A DNA stretch of 64,000 nucleotides from Xestospongia muta (Eukaryota > Porifera > Demospongiae > Haplosclerida > Petrosiidae), in NCBI GenBank assembly GCA_963693285.1, contig OY848925.1, forward strand, positions 1,232,817 to 1,296,816, in the 5' to 3' direction. Shown piece by piece: positions 25,401 to 38,200 of this stretch. The notes under the pieces were generated by a model. That model saw only the letters and a program-made list of their open reading frames with translations, did not search any database and was not told the DNA's origin. Made by a program: the position numbers and the translations under genes. Position 1 is the first letter of the stretch, and each line of letters starts with the position of its first letter.

Positions 25401-28400
25401 GTCCTTTCTTCCAATAGACATTAATCCATCCTCAAGATCTTGTAACTGTCCTCCCTCTGCACTCCATTTCTCTAGGAGTTGTCTCATGTACACTGTAGAG
25501 TCTCCTGGTGTAGATTTTATTGATGACAGTACAGACTGATCTATACCCAGTGACACTCCTAACTGTTCCCAATTCTCTTGCACTGGTTGGAGAACTACCT
25601 CCAGTTTGGGGAGATTCTGGGAAATATCTGTCATATATTCCAAATAGTGTTACAATATAGCTGTATTTAACTAACCTAACTGGACTAGAGGCTTCATAGT
25701 ACGACTGTGTTTAGTTTTATACTGTAGTAATTCCTCTTCACAACTTGACAATTCCTTTCGAAAGAGTTTCTATCTCAAAATTTTTAGCAGATGACAATTT
25801 TTCTTGCATTTCAGCTTTTTCTGTGACTGCTTTTAAACCTATATAGTTCTGAAAATGATATGTTATAAGAAATAATCTGTTTCACACTGTCTTCAAGCTC
25901 CAATATTTTCTTTTCCTTTGTTTTTAATTCTTCCTTTAGTGATTGTTGCTCTATAATAAGAAAAACCCACCAAGGTACTGAACACATGTCACTTGTAATA
26001 ATGAATCACAAATGATTACAGTTATTTTGTTCAATTTTAGTTCTGAGATAGAAAAAAATTGAGTAGCTACATAAAAGTTTGACATAGTAGTAAACTAATA
26101 GAGAAATTGTATTTATTCTAAACAACTTCATGCATGTTGTTTGTTAATGAAGTCAACACACCATAAAATGCCATATAAATGGTTAAATGTTTATGAATTT
26201 ATAATAATTATTTAAATTATGTAAAAAGGATATTACTTATTAAATAAAGGATATTATTATTTCTACGTAAATCAACTACACAATCAGTAAGTTCATATTA
26301 ATAATTTAATAGCTCTCTTTAGTCTACTTACTAGTTTCTTTATCTTTTACTTTTAATGTATTGAGTTTTAAGTCATGTTCTCGCTTCCTTGTTCTCTTCG
26401 TGTGTTCTTCATTTTCTAATATATTCTTACCTATAAAATGTAAATATTATACACTATATACTATTGACTGAGAAATGTGTATTATAATTAAAATATATAT
26501 GTATGTCAGAAAAAATGATGATCTATGAATTAGTTGTTTTAAAAATGTTATAATCATAATATGATAGGACTAACTTTTGGCTAATTCTGAAGATTGGAAA
26601 ATTGCTCAAAGATGTTTGCTTAAATTACAAAAGCATACAAGCTTCAATTAGTCATGCCAAATTCAAACAAAGAAACTACATGTAAATGTATAATATAATT
26701 GTTTCTGATATTTATCATTAACTTAAACATTGGATACATGAGGTTTCAGTTTCATAATTTATAATGAAATTTTTGGCTTTATAACACACTTCAACTTGTA
26801 TATAGTTAGTGTCAATGATCCTTAACAAGTGACATAGTCAATTATAACAATTATCATTATATTATGGAACATGTTTAATAAAATGTAGTAGTAACAGATA
26901 ACAATAAAGATGAATTCTAGATACCTTGAGGAGAGAGTTTATATACTGGAATGCCATAATTATCTTTCAGTGTTAAAACAAGATCTACTCTTTTCATCTT
27001 AATGAGTACATCTGCAAACTCTGACCAAGTAAGTGAAGGATTAGTTGATAGAAGATGTTCAAAGAATTCTAGACGACTCTTTTCCATATCTTTGCGATCA
27101 ATTTTGTCTAATACTGAGGATGATACTTTGAAATGAGCACCCAGTAAGTCAATATCCAGGCATGATGGAAGTAAGAACATCATATCTTGAATCTTAACCA
27201 CTATAAATGAAATAATCACACTTAACTATATAATAGATAATAGTGTATTAATATAGATATGGCAATAGTGTCTACTATTATATTGGATATAAATAATGAG
27301 AAAGATAATGATAACTATCCCAACTAATTAAATGTTATTCAAAAAATGTCATTGGTTTAGACACAAGTACAACAAGTACAGGAGTGATTGACTATAACTG
27401 GAAAGCATGAGCATAAATATTTATAATCAAGAGAGACAAATGAAAGACTGTAGTAGCATAAATGGATACACAAAGAGAGCAAAGAAGACAAACATGGATA
27501 TACATCACCATTAGCATATGACAAACATAATATTTGTAATTATAGTACTGTGGTGATTCTTTTCATCATGCTTATCTCATAATATACTATATTCACCTAG
27601 TGAATATATGAAAGAAGGTTTACATAGTGCTTCTTTCTTCTTTTCCATCTGTTATTGTAATTGTTAACCACTTCATAATAATGTATATGACCTTTTTATA
27701 CTATTATAAATACTATACATCCAATAATTAATTTACCTTCTGAAGGATTCACTTGAGAAGTTGTTATAGAGAAAAATGATCCAAATAGATCTTTGAATAA
27801 ATGTTAATAGACATATATTCATTGAAATATCAACTTAATTCTTACTTTCAATACGATACATTTGTCTCACTTTTATGGAATCTTCAGCATATCCAGTTCT
27901 CATTAAAGTGACAATCACCTCTTTCCAGGTCTCATCAGGACAATGCTCTAGCCAATACTCACACACCTTTCGCTTATACTTGGTATCAATGTATCCCCCA
28001 CATTCTTGTTCAATTTGATTAAGTACATCTACTGGTACTTTCAATCCCACACCAAGTAGGAAAGAGTCTAGATTGATATAACTTAACTCAGTAAGTAAAC
28101 CAGCAAGTATAGGTTTTCTATATGTAAATTTGTCTATAGTGAAATAATAAAATAAGGTCAATAACAGCTATCATATAAATAAGACCACAACTGTAATAAA
28201 AACATTGTGTACAAAATTTGTAGTATCATTGCATATACAAAATGAGTACTACAATGTTTTAAAGGATTGACTAGATAGAAGTTGATGTCATGAGCATAAT
28301 ATGTACATGAGCTACCCAAAAGATAATAAAAGAGACTTCAGTAATACAATTATTATAATTATCATCATTTCTCTTACATATAATTATCAACAATTATCAT

Positions 28401-30192
28401 TTCTTAAAAACATATATTTATTTGAAAAAATTAAAAGACCTCAAATATCTATCAAAATTTGATTCTATATATTTTCTGTGTGATTTATGTGTCTAGTTAC
28501 ATAATACATAGACAGACATAACTTACGACGATAAACGTGGTTATCATCTACGAGGTCATCAGGCACGGTACATAATAATCCTGTAAATAATAAGTTGATT
28601 TATTAACAAATTATTACATTAAAATGTGTTCAATCACATGACACATGTAATCAGATTAATAATTTGTATGTACCAACAACAGGTAAAATTCAGTAATAAG
28701 TGTTTATAAAAATTTATTTGATGTTTTGGATTCAAGAAATGGTACAGGTGTGACCTCAAGCAAACTACTTACTAACTAACTTTAAATTTAACAATAGTTG
28801 TAATTCTGTCAAACAAAAGCGTTACTGTTAATGTCTTTGACATTATAATAATCAATGAGAATTCCTTACATTGTAGATGTTTATATTGTTCAAAATATAT
28901 GCTACAGCTTTCATACTATAAACAAGAAATCAATGAGTGCTTTCAATGTTAACATTGGATTTTTAAAATTATAAAACTAGCTGACAATAATAGATTGTCA
29001 GAATACTAGTAGAAGCTTTAAATTTAACTTTTGTTAATGAGAGGCGTGGTGGTTACAGTCTTATTAATAAACTAGTAAAGGGGTGTGGTAGTTACAATCT
29101 TATTAATAAACTAGTAAACACTGATAATATAATTGCTGTATTGTACTGTCTCTTACGTGATAAAACATAACAATAGATGTTGTATTTCCACATCTTCACA
29201 GCAAGTTCCTTGTCACCACTTTTATCAACAGCAGTGATCACCTCCTTCCAATATACTGTTTTTCCTGATGTTTCAAACCTCTGTTTAAGCCAGTAGTCCC
29301 AGATAACTATCTTAGTTCTATTGGGATATAACTGATAATCACTTCTATAGAGCTCCTCTTTAGAGATATCTAGTTGTAGTCCAGGGAAGGGTAGATCATC
29401 AATGGACACATCATTAAGATATCTTAATAACTGTGGGAGTAAAACTGGTTGATCTACAAGTGTATAGATATAATAAATAAGATATTACATCAATATATGT
29501 GAGGAGATTAACACTGCAGTGTCATTAGGAATATGGCTGATTTATCTTACATAATAAACTGATTACTCAATTTTATACTATTTTTCATATTTTAGTCAAT
29601 TAAGAGTTCAATATCTGATAACCACTGTACCTTTCAAAGAAGATGAATGATGGTACCATATTGTATAGGCTGATAAGAACTTCTTATTAATCCTAAGATT
29701 TCTAATGAGATCAGTTGAGGTGAGACTAGAATAAGTTATTATGTACTCCAGTAACTTCTTGAAAGCTATCACAGGATCTGTAGCATCAGCAAAAATAGAA
29801 TTTCTCATATCTTGAGTCTGCATAGTTTCACGTAGTTCATCTACCTCCTCCCAATCTAGTGGTCCTATTTCATCTAATACATTGTCTAGTTCAGAGTTAG
29901 TAATGCAATCTATAGAGTAAAAACTAGTATCACAATAGAATAATAATAGTTATAAATTTACTAAAGTATGGATTGGTCTTCCACTTCCTCAATCTTTTGA
30001 GTTACATTGACCATAGCAAGACTAAATATAAAACTAGTAAAGATTCAGTTTTGGTGGTAAGTTCATATTTTATTATAATCAAGACACTGTACTTTATTGA
30101 TATTATTGATGTTGTTTCATTATTAACAGTACAGTATATAGACATCAATAATTAAAGGTATTATACTTACAAGACCCTTGAGAGACAGACAT
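22491..30192 (-). CDS. Multi-DD / coiled-coil / ZU5 / UPA-like / CARD-like protein
   Basis: The minus-strand exons begin with 30171-30192 (MSVSQGS micro-exon). They then give a helical exon (about 29630-29910), DD-like 1 (about 29158-29454), a linker (about 28526-28581), DD-like 2 (about 27845-28133), DD-like 3 (about 26931-27200), a basic linker (about 26335-26432), coiled coil (about 25675-25952), a canonical DD (25390-25632) and three short acidic or basic linkers (25189-25255, 24748-24823, 24637-24690). After these come a VQFDYL exon, ZU5 (about 23752-24375; SQFSLKSII at its end), UPA-like exons (about 22952-23707; PDNVYVGQVVYEVK and HISFTFKDVNGFIELVL) and a C-terminal CARD-like exon 22491-22807 (LNADALITPSIRKDIKSMTG) ending TAA. 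The architecture combines PIDD/UNC5 (ZU5-UPA-DD) and FIIND-CARD parts. A one-base insertion in the coiled-coil exon near 25760 breaks the frame relative to paralogues. The junction near 22910 is not resolved. Confidence 0.7.
25740..25790 (-). other. Frameshift in coiled-coil exon
   Basis: Paralogous exons read CTTTCGTAGAGTTTC (36355-36370) or CTTTTGTAGAGTTTC (2813-2827), while here it is CTTTCGAAAGAGTTTC, one base longer. In the frame entering the exon from its 5' side the reading reaches a TGA a few codons later (minus strand, in TTGTGA). Either this allele is broken upstream of the DD, ZU5 and CARD parts, or it is an assembly error. Confidence 0.65.
26433..26930. other. Long intron of the multi-DD ZU5 gene
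   Basis: This is the homologue of the 17116-17773 intron in the neighbouring paralogue. It shares ACTTAACAAGTGACATAG-type blocks and the region around GATGCATGAGGTTTCAG/GATACATGAGGTTTCAG. No exon was recognised. Confidence 0.5.
27201..27844. other. Long intron between DD-like 3 and DD-like 2
   Basis: No convincing exon. A short open piece near 27735-27770 has an acceptor-like border but no support. The right end resembles the paralogous intron end near 18360-18400. Confidence 0.4.
29041..29122. repeat. Short tandem direct repeat (about 45 bp unit)
   Basis: The motif GTGGTGGTTACAGTCTTATT and the following ATAAACTAGTAAA is repeated as GTGGTAGTTACAATCTTATT plus ATAAACTAGTAAA. The paralogous position at about 19920-19960 has a single copy, so the doubling happened after the gene duplication. 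Confidence 0.7.
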
Positions 30193-30640
30193 AGTCAAAT
30201 AGTGAAGAGATGGGGTTTACAAAACTGGAGAAGATTTAGTTAAGCTAATTAATGGGGTAAAGGAGGGCTGGGGGTGAAGCTAGAGGTGGAGTTTTGAATG
30301 TGTAGGTGTGTCTGGTCTGATTATAGAACTTCTTATCTATAGAGAGAGAAGAGAGAGAAGAGAGAGATTAATTGAAGGCATGAATGGTTACAGTTATTTA
30401 CTTCTCCTTTTGTTGTAGATGCTTTAGTCAAATAATCCACTTATAAATTAAGAGCTTGCTAATGGAGTCAAATTACTGCCCCAGGCCTGCAATGACATCA
30501 TAAGAGATAAAGAAGTAAGCATTTTACTACAGTGAGAATATGCTGCACAGAAACACACAAAAGAAGGAGAATTGTGTAGTTAAACACTGTCAGTGTCACA
30601 ATGTAAAGCATTGGTCAAATCTGCATACAGTACTTATCAG
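30193..30640. other. 5' flank of the multi-DD gene with a decayed repeat of an exon
   Basis: This is the promoter side of the gene starting at 30192. A purine-rich (AGAGAG)n tract lies at about 30340-30367. The segment at about 30430-30640 is a degraded tandem copy of 30830-31050 (shared GATGCTTTAGTCAAA, AGTGAGAATATG, CATTGGTCAAATC). Confidence 0.5.
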
Positions 30641-30800
30641 TCTATAGTGTCCGTGGTGCCAAATGGTGCCCCGTAGTGTCAGTAGTATCTGCAGTACCCA
30701 ATCAGACAACACAGGCAACATTGGGCAACACAGATTCTTTAGGCACCATTGGGTACTATAAACATAGTCCAATGGTACTTAATGGTGCATGCTTATGGTA
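30630..30800. repeat. Dispersed palindrome-rich repeat, copy 1
   Basis: The sequence is built from repeats of TGGTGCCAAATGGTGCCC, AGTGTCAGTAGTATCTG and CCATTGGGTACTAT. A related block is at about 46855-47030. It is not coding and does not belong to the flanking genes. It may be a small non-autonomous element; no target-site duplication was identified. Confidence 0.55.
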
Positions 30801-30839
30801 TAGAATGGGTATAATTAATTACTTTTCCTTTTATTGTAT

Positions 30840-31128
30840 ATAGATGCTTTAGTCAAACAAGCCACTTATAAAATTAAGTTGAGAGCTTACTAATGGAGTC
30901 AAAATGACATTAAGAGACAAGGAAGTAAGTATTTATTACAGTGAGAATATGTTATGCAAAAACACAGAAAAGAAGGAAAATTGTATAGCTGAACACCATC
31001 AATGTCGTGATGTCATACATTGGTCAAATCCGCACACAGTACTTCTCAATGTTGATGTTTCTGATAGTATGCTAGTTACTTCATTGTCAACATCAGATAC
31101 TCACAATGTCCTTGTCTAATTCTCCATT
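30840..31128 (+). pseudogene. Exon of unknown plus-strand gene, better-preserved copy
   Basis: The open frame 30904-31119 reads KEVSIYYSENMLC, KKENCIAEHHQCRDVIHW and NPHTVLLNVDVSDSM. Two decayed copies of the same exon exist (about 21660-21890 and 30430-30640). The Cys/His spacing (C-x4-H-H-x-C) might bind metal, but no family was recognised. It precedes the Gln/Ser-rich exon at 31144, as the decayed copy at 21660 precedes the one at 21914, so the two exons probably belonged to one gene. Confidence 0.35.
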
Positions 31129-31143
31129 ATTTATTTTATAGAC

Positions 31144-31494
31144 AGATCCATGTATCAATTACAATTTATCCTTTCCCACAGCTTCTCCAGCTGCACTTCA
31201 TATGGCACTACTCATGCAATCACAACAACTTCGAGCTCTAACAGCTGCTGTTACTGCTGGTCAGAACAATGCTGCAGCCTCAGGAGGTGATCATCTACAC
31301 CAACTCTTCCTAGTTCTGGGATATCAACAATTTTAGCCACACCTTTCCCTCCTTCTCTCTCATCAACATCATCACCATTACAGACATGTACCTCCCCTAC
31401 TACAGGAGGTGGTACCAAACGTGAGAGTACATCCTCTACTAGTTCCACTAAGAGATCTAAACTGTCTACTAGAAGATCAACTGGTAATGAATGA
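31144..31494 (+). pseudogene. Frameshifted copy of the Gln/Ser/Thr-rich terminal exon
   Basis: It aligns with 21914-22267 almost throughout. Here the text after CAGCCTCAGGAGG lacks one G (TGATCATC instead of TGGATCATC), which shifts the frame after the Ala-rich helix. Other changes are mostly single substitutions. It sits upstream of the gene at 22491-30192 just as its partner sits upstream of the gene at 15909-21413. Confidence 0.7.
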
Positions 31495-31681
31495 ACTTGG
31501 AATCCTTACAAAGATGATTCTTTTGCAAATAATCATTACTTTTGATGATTTTGAACAGTATTATAATCAAGGATATTATATTAATAAATTCATTGTCATC
31601 TAAAATATAATCAAGTAATAAAAACAATTCTAAATTATTATCAAGTATAAACTATATATTATATAGGTTTTAAATGTGTGA

Positions 31682-34600
31682 CTATAAGCCAGGGCAATCA
31701 TGTCTTAATTTTTTAGCTAATGATACAAAAGCTTCAACTTTCTCAAGTACAGTAACCAATGTTTTAAATAATGATGGCTGACTATGTATACTTGACTTCA
31801 GTGCTCTCATTAGAGCCAAACCTTTCTCAATATCTGATTTACTGCTATTATCCACAACATCATAAAAACACTGCTCTGATATAAGACGGGCACTATATAA
31901 TTTAGGAGCTATAGACAGTCTGTGAATGGAGACAGAAACAAGGGAAGTCAAATCATCATAATGTGTACGAAACACGTCTTTGATGTTGTGACATTGAGAT
32001 GAAGGAATACCTATTGCATTATTGATTATATTAACTATAAAATTAACCATACATACTTGAATTATCTCCTTCAGTTTGACGAGACGACACAATACCACCA
32101 TTACCACCTATAATAAATAAAAAGAAAGTTATCTACTAAATTGTATTTACAAGTTATTGGTGTATGTATCTCAATAGTCTTACTAGTGTTTTTAAAATAT
32201 GACCGGACAATACATATTTCTTTGTTTGTTTAGCAACCATAAATCTCATTAACCATTCACTGTTTTGGCATTTAACTTCATATACTACCTGACCTACATA
32301 CATGTTATCAGGAGATGAACTAATAACATCTAAAGTGATAACACCAGAATAATGCAGTTCAATAAGTTAGTACTGATACCTTGTACTGGACTGGTTATTG
32401 GAGATTGAATGTTAGATGTAGCAAGAGAGGATTGTGGAAAAGGTTCTAAACCAGGTGTGGATGTCTCTTCCATTAAAGTAGATTGATCATTTGATGATGA
32501 GGAGAGTGATGACATTTGAGTGTCTGAATTAATAATATTAATAAAAGGCATTAAAGTGCCGAACCTCGCTGCAGTTTCTAAGTTATTTATAAATCCTATG
32601 CCAGCTTAGGCCCAGCTTATGATGTTTTTATTGCAAGAAAATTTATTAACATTCCAGAAGGTGTGGTTATAAAATGGTAAGCTTTGTCATTCTGTATATG
32701 TTCATTAACATTCCAGAAGGTGTGGTTATAAAATGGTAAGCTTTGTCATTCTGTATATGCTCATTAATTAACCTCGCTGTGCGTGGGCGCATAGCGAGGG
32801 TACTGTAGTCTGTTTGTGTGTGTGTGTGTGTGTCTGTTACCAGAGTTGTTTTTTTTGAACTGCTATAACTTGGCAACCGAAGCATTAGCAGCTACCAACG
32901 TTTAGCAACGAATAGAAAAGCATGTGGACTTTACAACAGTAGTGTCAAGAACATCGTCAAGGAAAACAGAAGCTTAAAACTCGCAAAAGAATTTTCAGGC
33001 TGCAGAGGTCAAGTGCCGTTTCTCGAAAAGTAAAAAACTTAACGTGGAGTTTTTTTAGTATGTTGTAAACAATCTCAGAGGAATACGGATCAGCAAGACA
33101 GAAGGCCGTTGGTCGAAGTAATCGTTAGAAAAGTTCTGAAAAATGTTTTTTGGACTTGGAGCGAAGTAACGCATTCAAGAAACGTCTCCAAGCACTGAAA
33201 AGACTGCTACTAATAGATAATATATCGATTTATATTTGTACCACGGGACGTTTCCAAAGAAGGTTTCATCTTCAAGTTACAATAACTTTTGTATATGAAA
33301 TATTGATAGATTTTTTCAGGCTGCAGAGGTCAAGTGCCGTTTCTCGAAAAGTAAAAAACTTAACGTGGAGTTTTTTTAGTATGTTGTAAACAATCTCAGA
33401 GGAATACGGATCAGCAAGACAGAAGGCCGTTGGTCGAAGTAATCGTTAGAAAAGTTCTGAAAAATGTTTTGTGGACTTGGAGCGAAGTAACGCATTCAGG
33501 AAACGTCTCCAAGCACTGAAAAGACTGCTACTAATAGATAATATATCGATTTATATTTGTACCACGGGACGCTTCCAAAGAAGGTTTCATCTTCAAGTTA
33601 CAATAAATTTTGTATATGAAATATTGATAGATTTTAAAGGGTCATGTAAAGACTCAGAGAAACTTTTCATCACGAAAGTAGCACTTAATCTTGCTTGGGA
33701 ATTGAATGATACTATCACTTACTCAGTTACTGCTTCACAAACATGGCAAAGCTAGAAATCAAGCAACAATTAATGAGCATACACAGAATGACAAAGCTTG
33801 CCATTTTATAACCACACCTTCTGGAATGTTAATAAATTTTCTTGCAATAACAACATCATAGCTGGGCCTAAGCTGGCATAGAATTTATAAATAACTTAGA
33901 AACTACAGCGAGGTTCGGCACTTTAGTGCCTTTCATTAATCTGGTATCAGATGTATTATCAATACTCAGTAACATCTCAATTGGACAAAAGGGGGATTTA
34001 ATGATAACCAAATGACAAAAATGGGACAGGGAGATACTGCCATATTGGTTGCCAGGATAGAACTTTCCTCCTTTTAATAGTTGAAACTGATAAGGAAGTA
34101 CAGGTTGTTTAGAAGAAGCTGTAGCAAAGCTCAGATAACTAGTATGATCTTCAGTAACTAGATGTGCACAGTGTTGGATCTCTAATTTGACTGGTTTGAG
34201 AAGTGGCTTAGCAATAGAGATAGTGTATACAATACTGATGGGTTCTGTTCCTTCAGGAAATGCAAACTGCCCACCAACCAGTGCTCTCGCAGATATTTTG
34301 CAGGTCTCTTTCACAGATAAAGTCCCTTGAGGAACACTAATTCTTAGACCATATTCCTCCCAGTTAAAAGATTGTGGACAGTCTCCTTGAATTAAGAACA
34401 AATTCTTGTTTCCCACATGCACACCACGTAGTGTATCTATAAGAATATCAAATACAAATGAAGAGAATGTGTTATAGTATTTACCAGTAAGATAGTCAAA
34501 TTGGACTGATACATCTTTTTTAACTACTGATAATTCTTTTGACTTTGATTGTATCTCCTTTTCAACCATATGTAGCTCTAAATAGAAAGATATTGTTATT

Positions 34601-35210
34601 TCTACATACAAAATAACACAAGTACATATAATTTAACAGCATAACCATTGACAGTACATTGTAGCTATGAGGACATAATGTTTCAACATTCACCAATTAA
34701 TTATAAACTGCTATACTTTCATTTTGTTTAACAATGAATTTTAATCTTTCTATTTCCTTCATTTTTAATTCTATCTCAGTTTCAAGTTTAATTTTCAACT
34801 CCTCTATTTCTTCTTGTTTCTCTTTCAATATCTGTTGGACTAACATTTTATATACTTTATATTTTATAGCATCATCTTTATTATAATTATTACATAAAAC
34901 AAGATTATAATTGTGAAAAAATTCCTAAGATTCTTTAGATGCTATAAATTGTGTAGTATTAAAAACTAGAGAGTTTACAAAGGCTGTAGTGCTGCTAAGA
35001 AACATTTTCTCAAATTAGAGAATACCAAAGATCCAAATAATTAACATTATAGTGCTTGTGGTAAATTAAAATTAAATTTATTGGTTGTCATATGCTTCAG
35101 CAATCAATGTATGGGGATAATTTTATTCATTGCAATAGTTCCATACAATAATTAAATAAAAAGATAATTAAATAATTAAATGAAAGATAAAGACAAACAT
35201 ATACATATAC

Positions 35211-35250
<40 letters not shown>

Positions 35251-38200
35251 ATATAATGAGATTCATAGCTATACATTTTGAATGGAAATATTGGTTCTAT
35301 CAAACACATACAAACATCCTAGCAGGTTAATATTTGAAAATATTGTGCCTAACAGCTTAATAGCTAGTTCTTTCTTCATAAACAACAAAGTGGCAGGTTT
35401 ATATAGACCTGATGACAAGCTTTATCAGTTCTATAATTATTAAGAGGTCTATAAGCATTATAAACCTGCCAGCTGGAGATTTTAAAAGACTATTGTTAGG
35501 CAGTCACATGCTATATTATGGAGTGATATATAATCAATGCATTAGTCACTAATATACATTATTACCTTCATACATTACTATAGTTATCTCACTCACTGTC
35601 ATCTGACATTTCTATATCTGTCACATCAGTGGATCCTTCTTTCATCTCAACCATTTGGGGTAAACCTATATAATATCAATACATGGAATATAACATAGCA
35701 TCACAACATTGAATATCAACTCACTGGAGGTAAGAGATTGTCTTTTTGGTGATGGGACTTCTTCAAGAAATTGACTGGATCGTTTACGTATTAAAAGACC
35801 TAACATTTGAATAAAGTGTCCTGAATTAGTCAATATCCATAATATAAAACAAAAGGAACTTCCTTACCAAAATTGGATTGATGGGAGATGTTAGAGTAAT
35901 TGATTATAATTATAAAAATTGTCCTACAATTATTTTGATGACACAGTTTTGTTGTAAAGGACTGGAGACCTGAAGCTAGGCAGAAGCTATGGAGCTGCTT
36001 TAAGACATTATCTTGAGCTATAGAAACTCAGAAGCTTTGATAAGTCATGCCCAATTCAAATCACTTCAGTAATAGTAATAGTAAACAATTTAGGACTACT
36101 AGTATATGTAATATGTCAGGTGGAACAAGTGTTTAAAATGAATTGCCAAGTGGATATCTAAAACATATCTAATAAAGCAACAAGCCAGTTATTTTTTTTT
36201 GCTATTAATAAGCCTAGAGAGCAGACAATTTTAAAGGCTGCACAAATAATTTTCTATAGTATGAGTGTTTAACTAACCTGACTGGACTACAGGTTTGATA
36301 GCATGACTATGTTTAGTTTTATACTGTAATAATTCCTCTTCACAACTTGACAATTTCTTTCGTAGAGTTTCTATCTCAGACAACATTTTCCCCTGTTTTT
36401 TATCTTTAACTGTGGCTGCTTTTAAACCTATTATAGTTCTAAAAATGATTTGTTATAAGAAATAATAAGTTTCTTACTATTTTCAAGCTCCAATATTTTC
36501 ATTTCCTTTGTTTTTAATTCTTCCTCCAGTGATTGTTGTTCTATAATAATAAAAAACACTAAGGCACTGAACACATGTCACAATAATGAATCATCAATAA
36601 TTTCAGTTATTTTGTTGAATTTTATTCCTGAGATGGTAAAACTGAGTAGATACAGAAATGGTTGATATAGTAGTAGACTAGTATATAGTAGTACACTAAT
36701 GCATAGTTAGTACACTAATACATAGTTATTACACTAATATATAGTAGTACACTAATACATAGTTAGTACACTAATATATAGTAGTACAGTAATACATAGT
36801 TAGTACACTAATACATAGTTAGTACACTAATATATAGTAGTACACTAATACATAGTTAGTAGACTAATATATAGTAGTACATTTATACATAGTTAGTAGA
36901 CTAATATATAGTAGTACATTAATACATAGTTAGTAGACTAATATATAGTAGTACACTGATACATAGTTAGTACACTAATATATAGTAGTTTACTAATGCA
37001 TAGTAGTACATTAATATATTGTAGTAGACTAGTAGTACATTAATACATAATAGTAAATAAGGCCAAGAGAAGAAACATTTAATAGCTCAGAAAGTGGAAA
37101 CTTGGGAAAAACATTGATTATCTAAATCAAATAGCAGATTGTCTATATATATTTAGCCCTGTAAGTTGTTATGATAAATGATACCAGGTATTTGTACTTG
37201 GAGGATATCATAGAAGTAATTTGCCTGCTTGAACGATATAAACAATAGAATGAAAAATCGGCATACTCCTTATATACTTTGTAAATAAGTTGATTGAAAG
37301 TAAATGAATGTACCTACAGTTGTGATAAACACTACAAGTATTCTATTAAAATGTTTACCTAATTCATTGTTAATCTAAGCCATATCTGTTAAAGCCAGCA
37401 AGTAAATTTGTGACATTTTCTAGTTACTAATAGCCTAGAGAGCAGATAGCTTTCATTAAAAGACAATAGCTAAATCAAACAATGGTAATTTTCTACTTGT
37501 CCCCAAATATGTTGTCACATGGAACAGTATTAGTCTTTATCTATACAGTAACAATTATTTAAAAAAAGACCAATGACATTCATGTAACAAATATAAACTA
37601 TTAAGTATCATCATTTTACTCACTCTCTGATGTCTGTACATCTGTGACATATGTATCAGTAGATATTTCCATCATCTCAATCAAACCTGTATATATAATA
37701 TTAGTTTGACTCAGTTAGTGAAAATTAAGGTACCGGTATGTATAAATGTATGAATCTTGATGAATACTTTTCAATAAATTATTAGTATATTTTCTACATC
37801 TATTCATCACTAATATTCACTTCATTAACATACCAGAGATCAAGTCCTCTCTTTCAATAGACTTTAGTCCATCCGCAAGATCATCTAATTGTCCTCCCTC
37901 CGTACTCCATTTCTTTAGGAGTTGTCTCATGTACATTGTAGAGTCTCCTGGTGTAGATTTTATTGATGACAGTACAGATTGATTTATATCCAGTAACAAT
38001 CCTAACTGTTCCCATTTCTCTTGTACTGGTTGCAGAACTACCTCCAGTTTGGGGAGATACTGGGAAATATCTGTTATATACAAAACATGTTATATTATAG
38101 CAAATGTTTAGTACATTGCTTTTCCTCAGTAGTCTTATAATTGTAAATGTGATGTTATTAACTATTACAAATCCAATATTGTAATCTTAATGAGAAATCA

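Noticed and set aside
33150..33755. Two small open frames starting MDLERSNAF
   Set aside because: They are duplicates within a non-autonomous mobile element, and the copy at 54480 has the frame interrupted. No domain was seen.
35127..35309. Thr-His repeat frame
   Set aside because: It is the translation of a (TG)n microsatellite within an intron.
36660..37050. CRISPR-like array
   Set aside because: Units abut without unique spacers and the host is clearly a eukaryote; it is a minisatellite.
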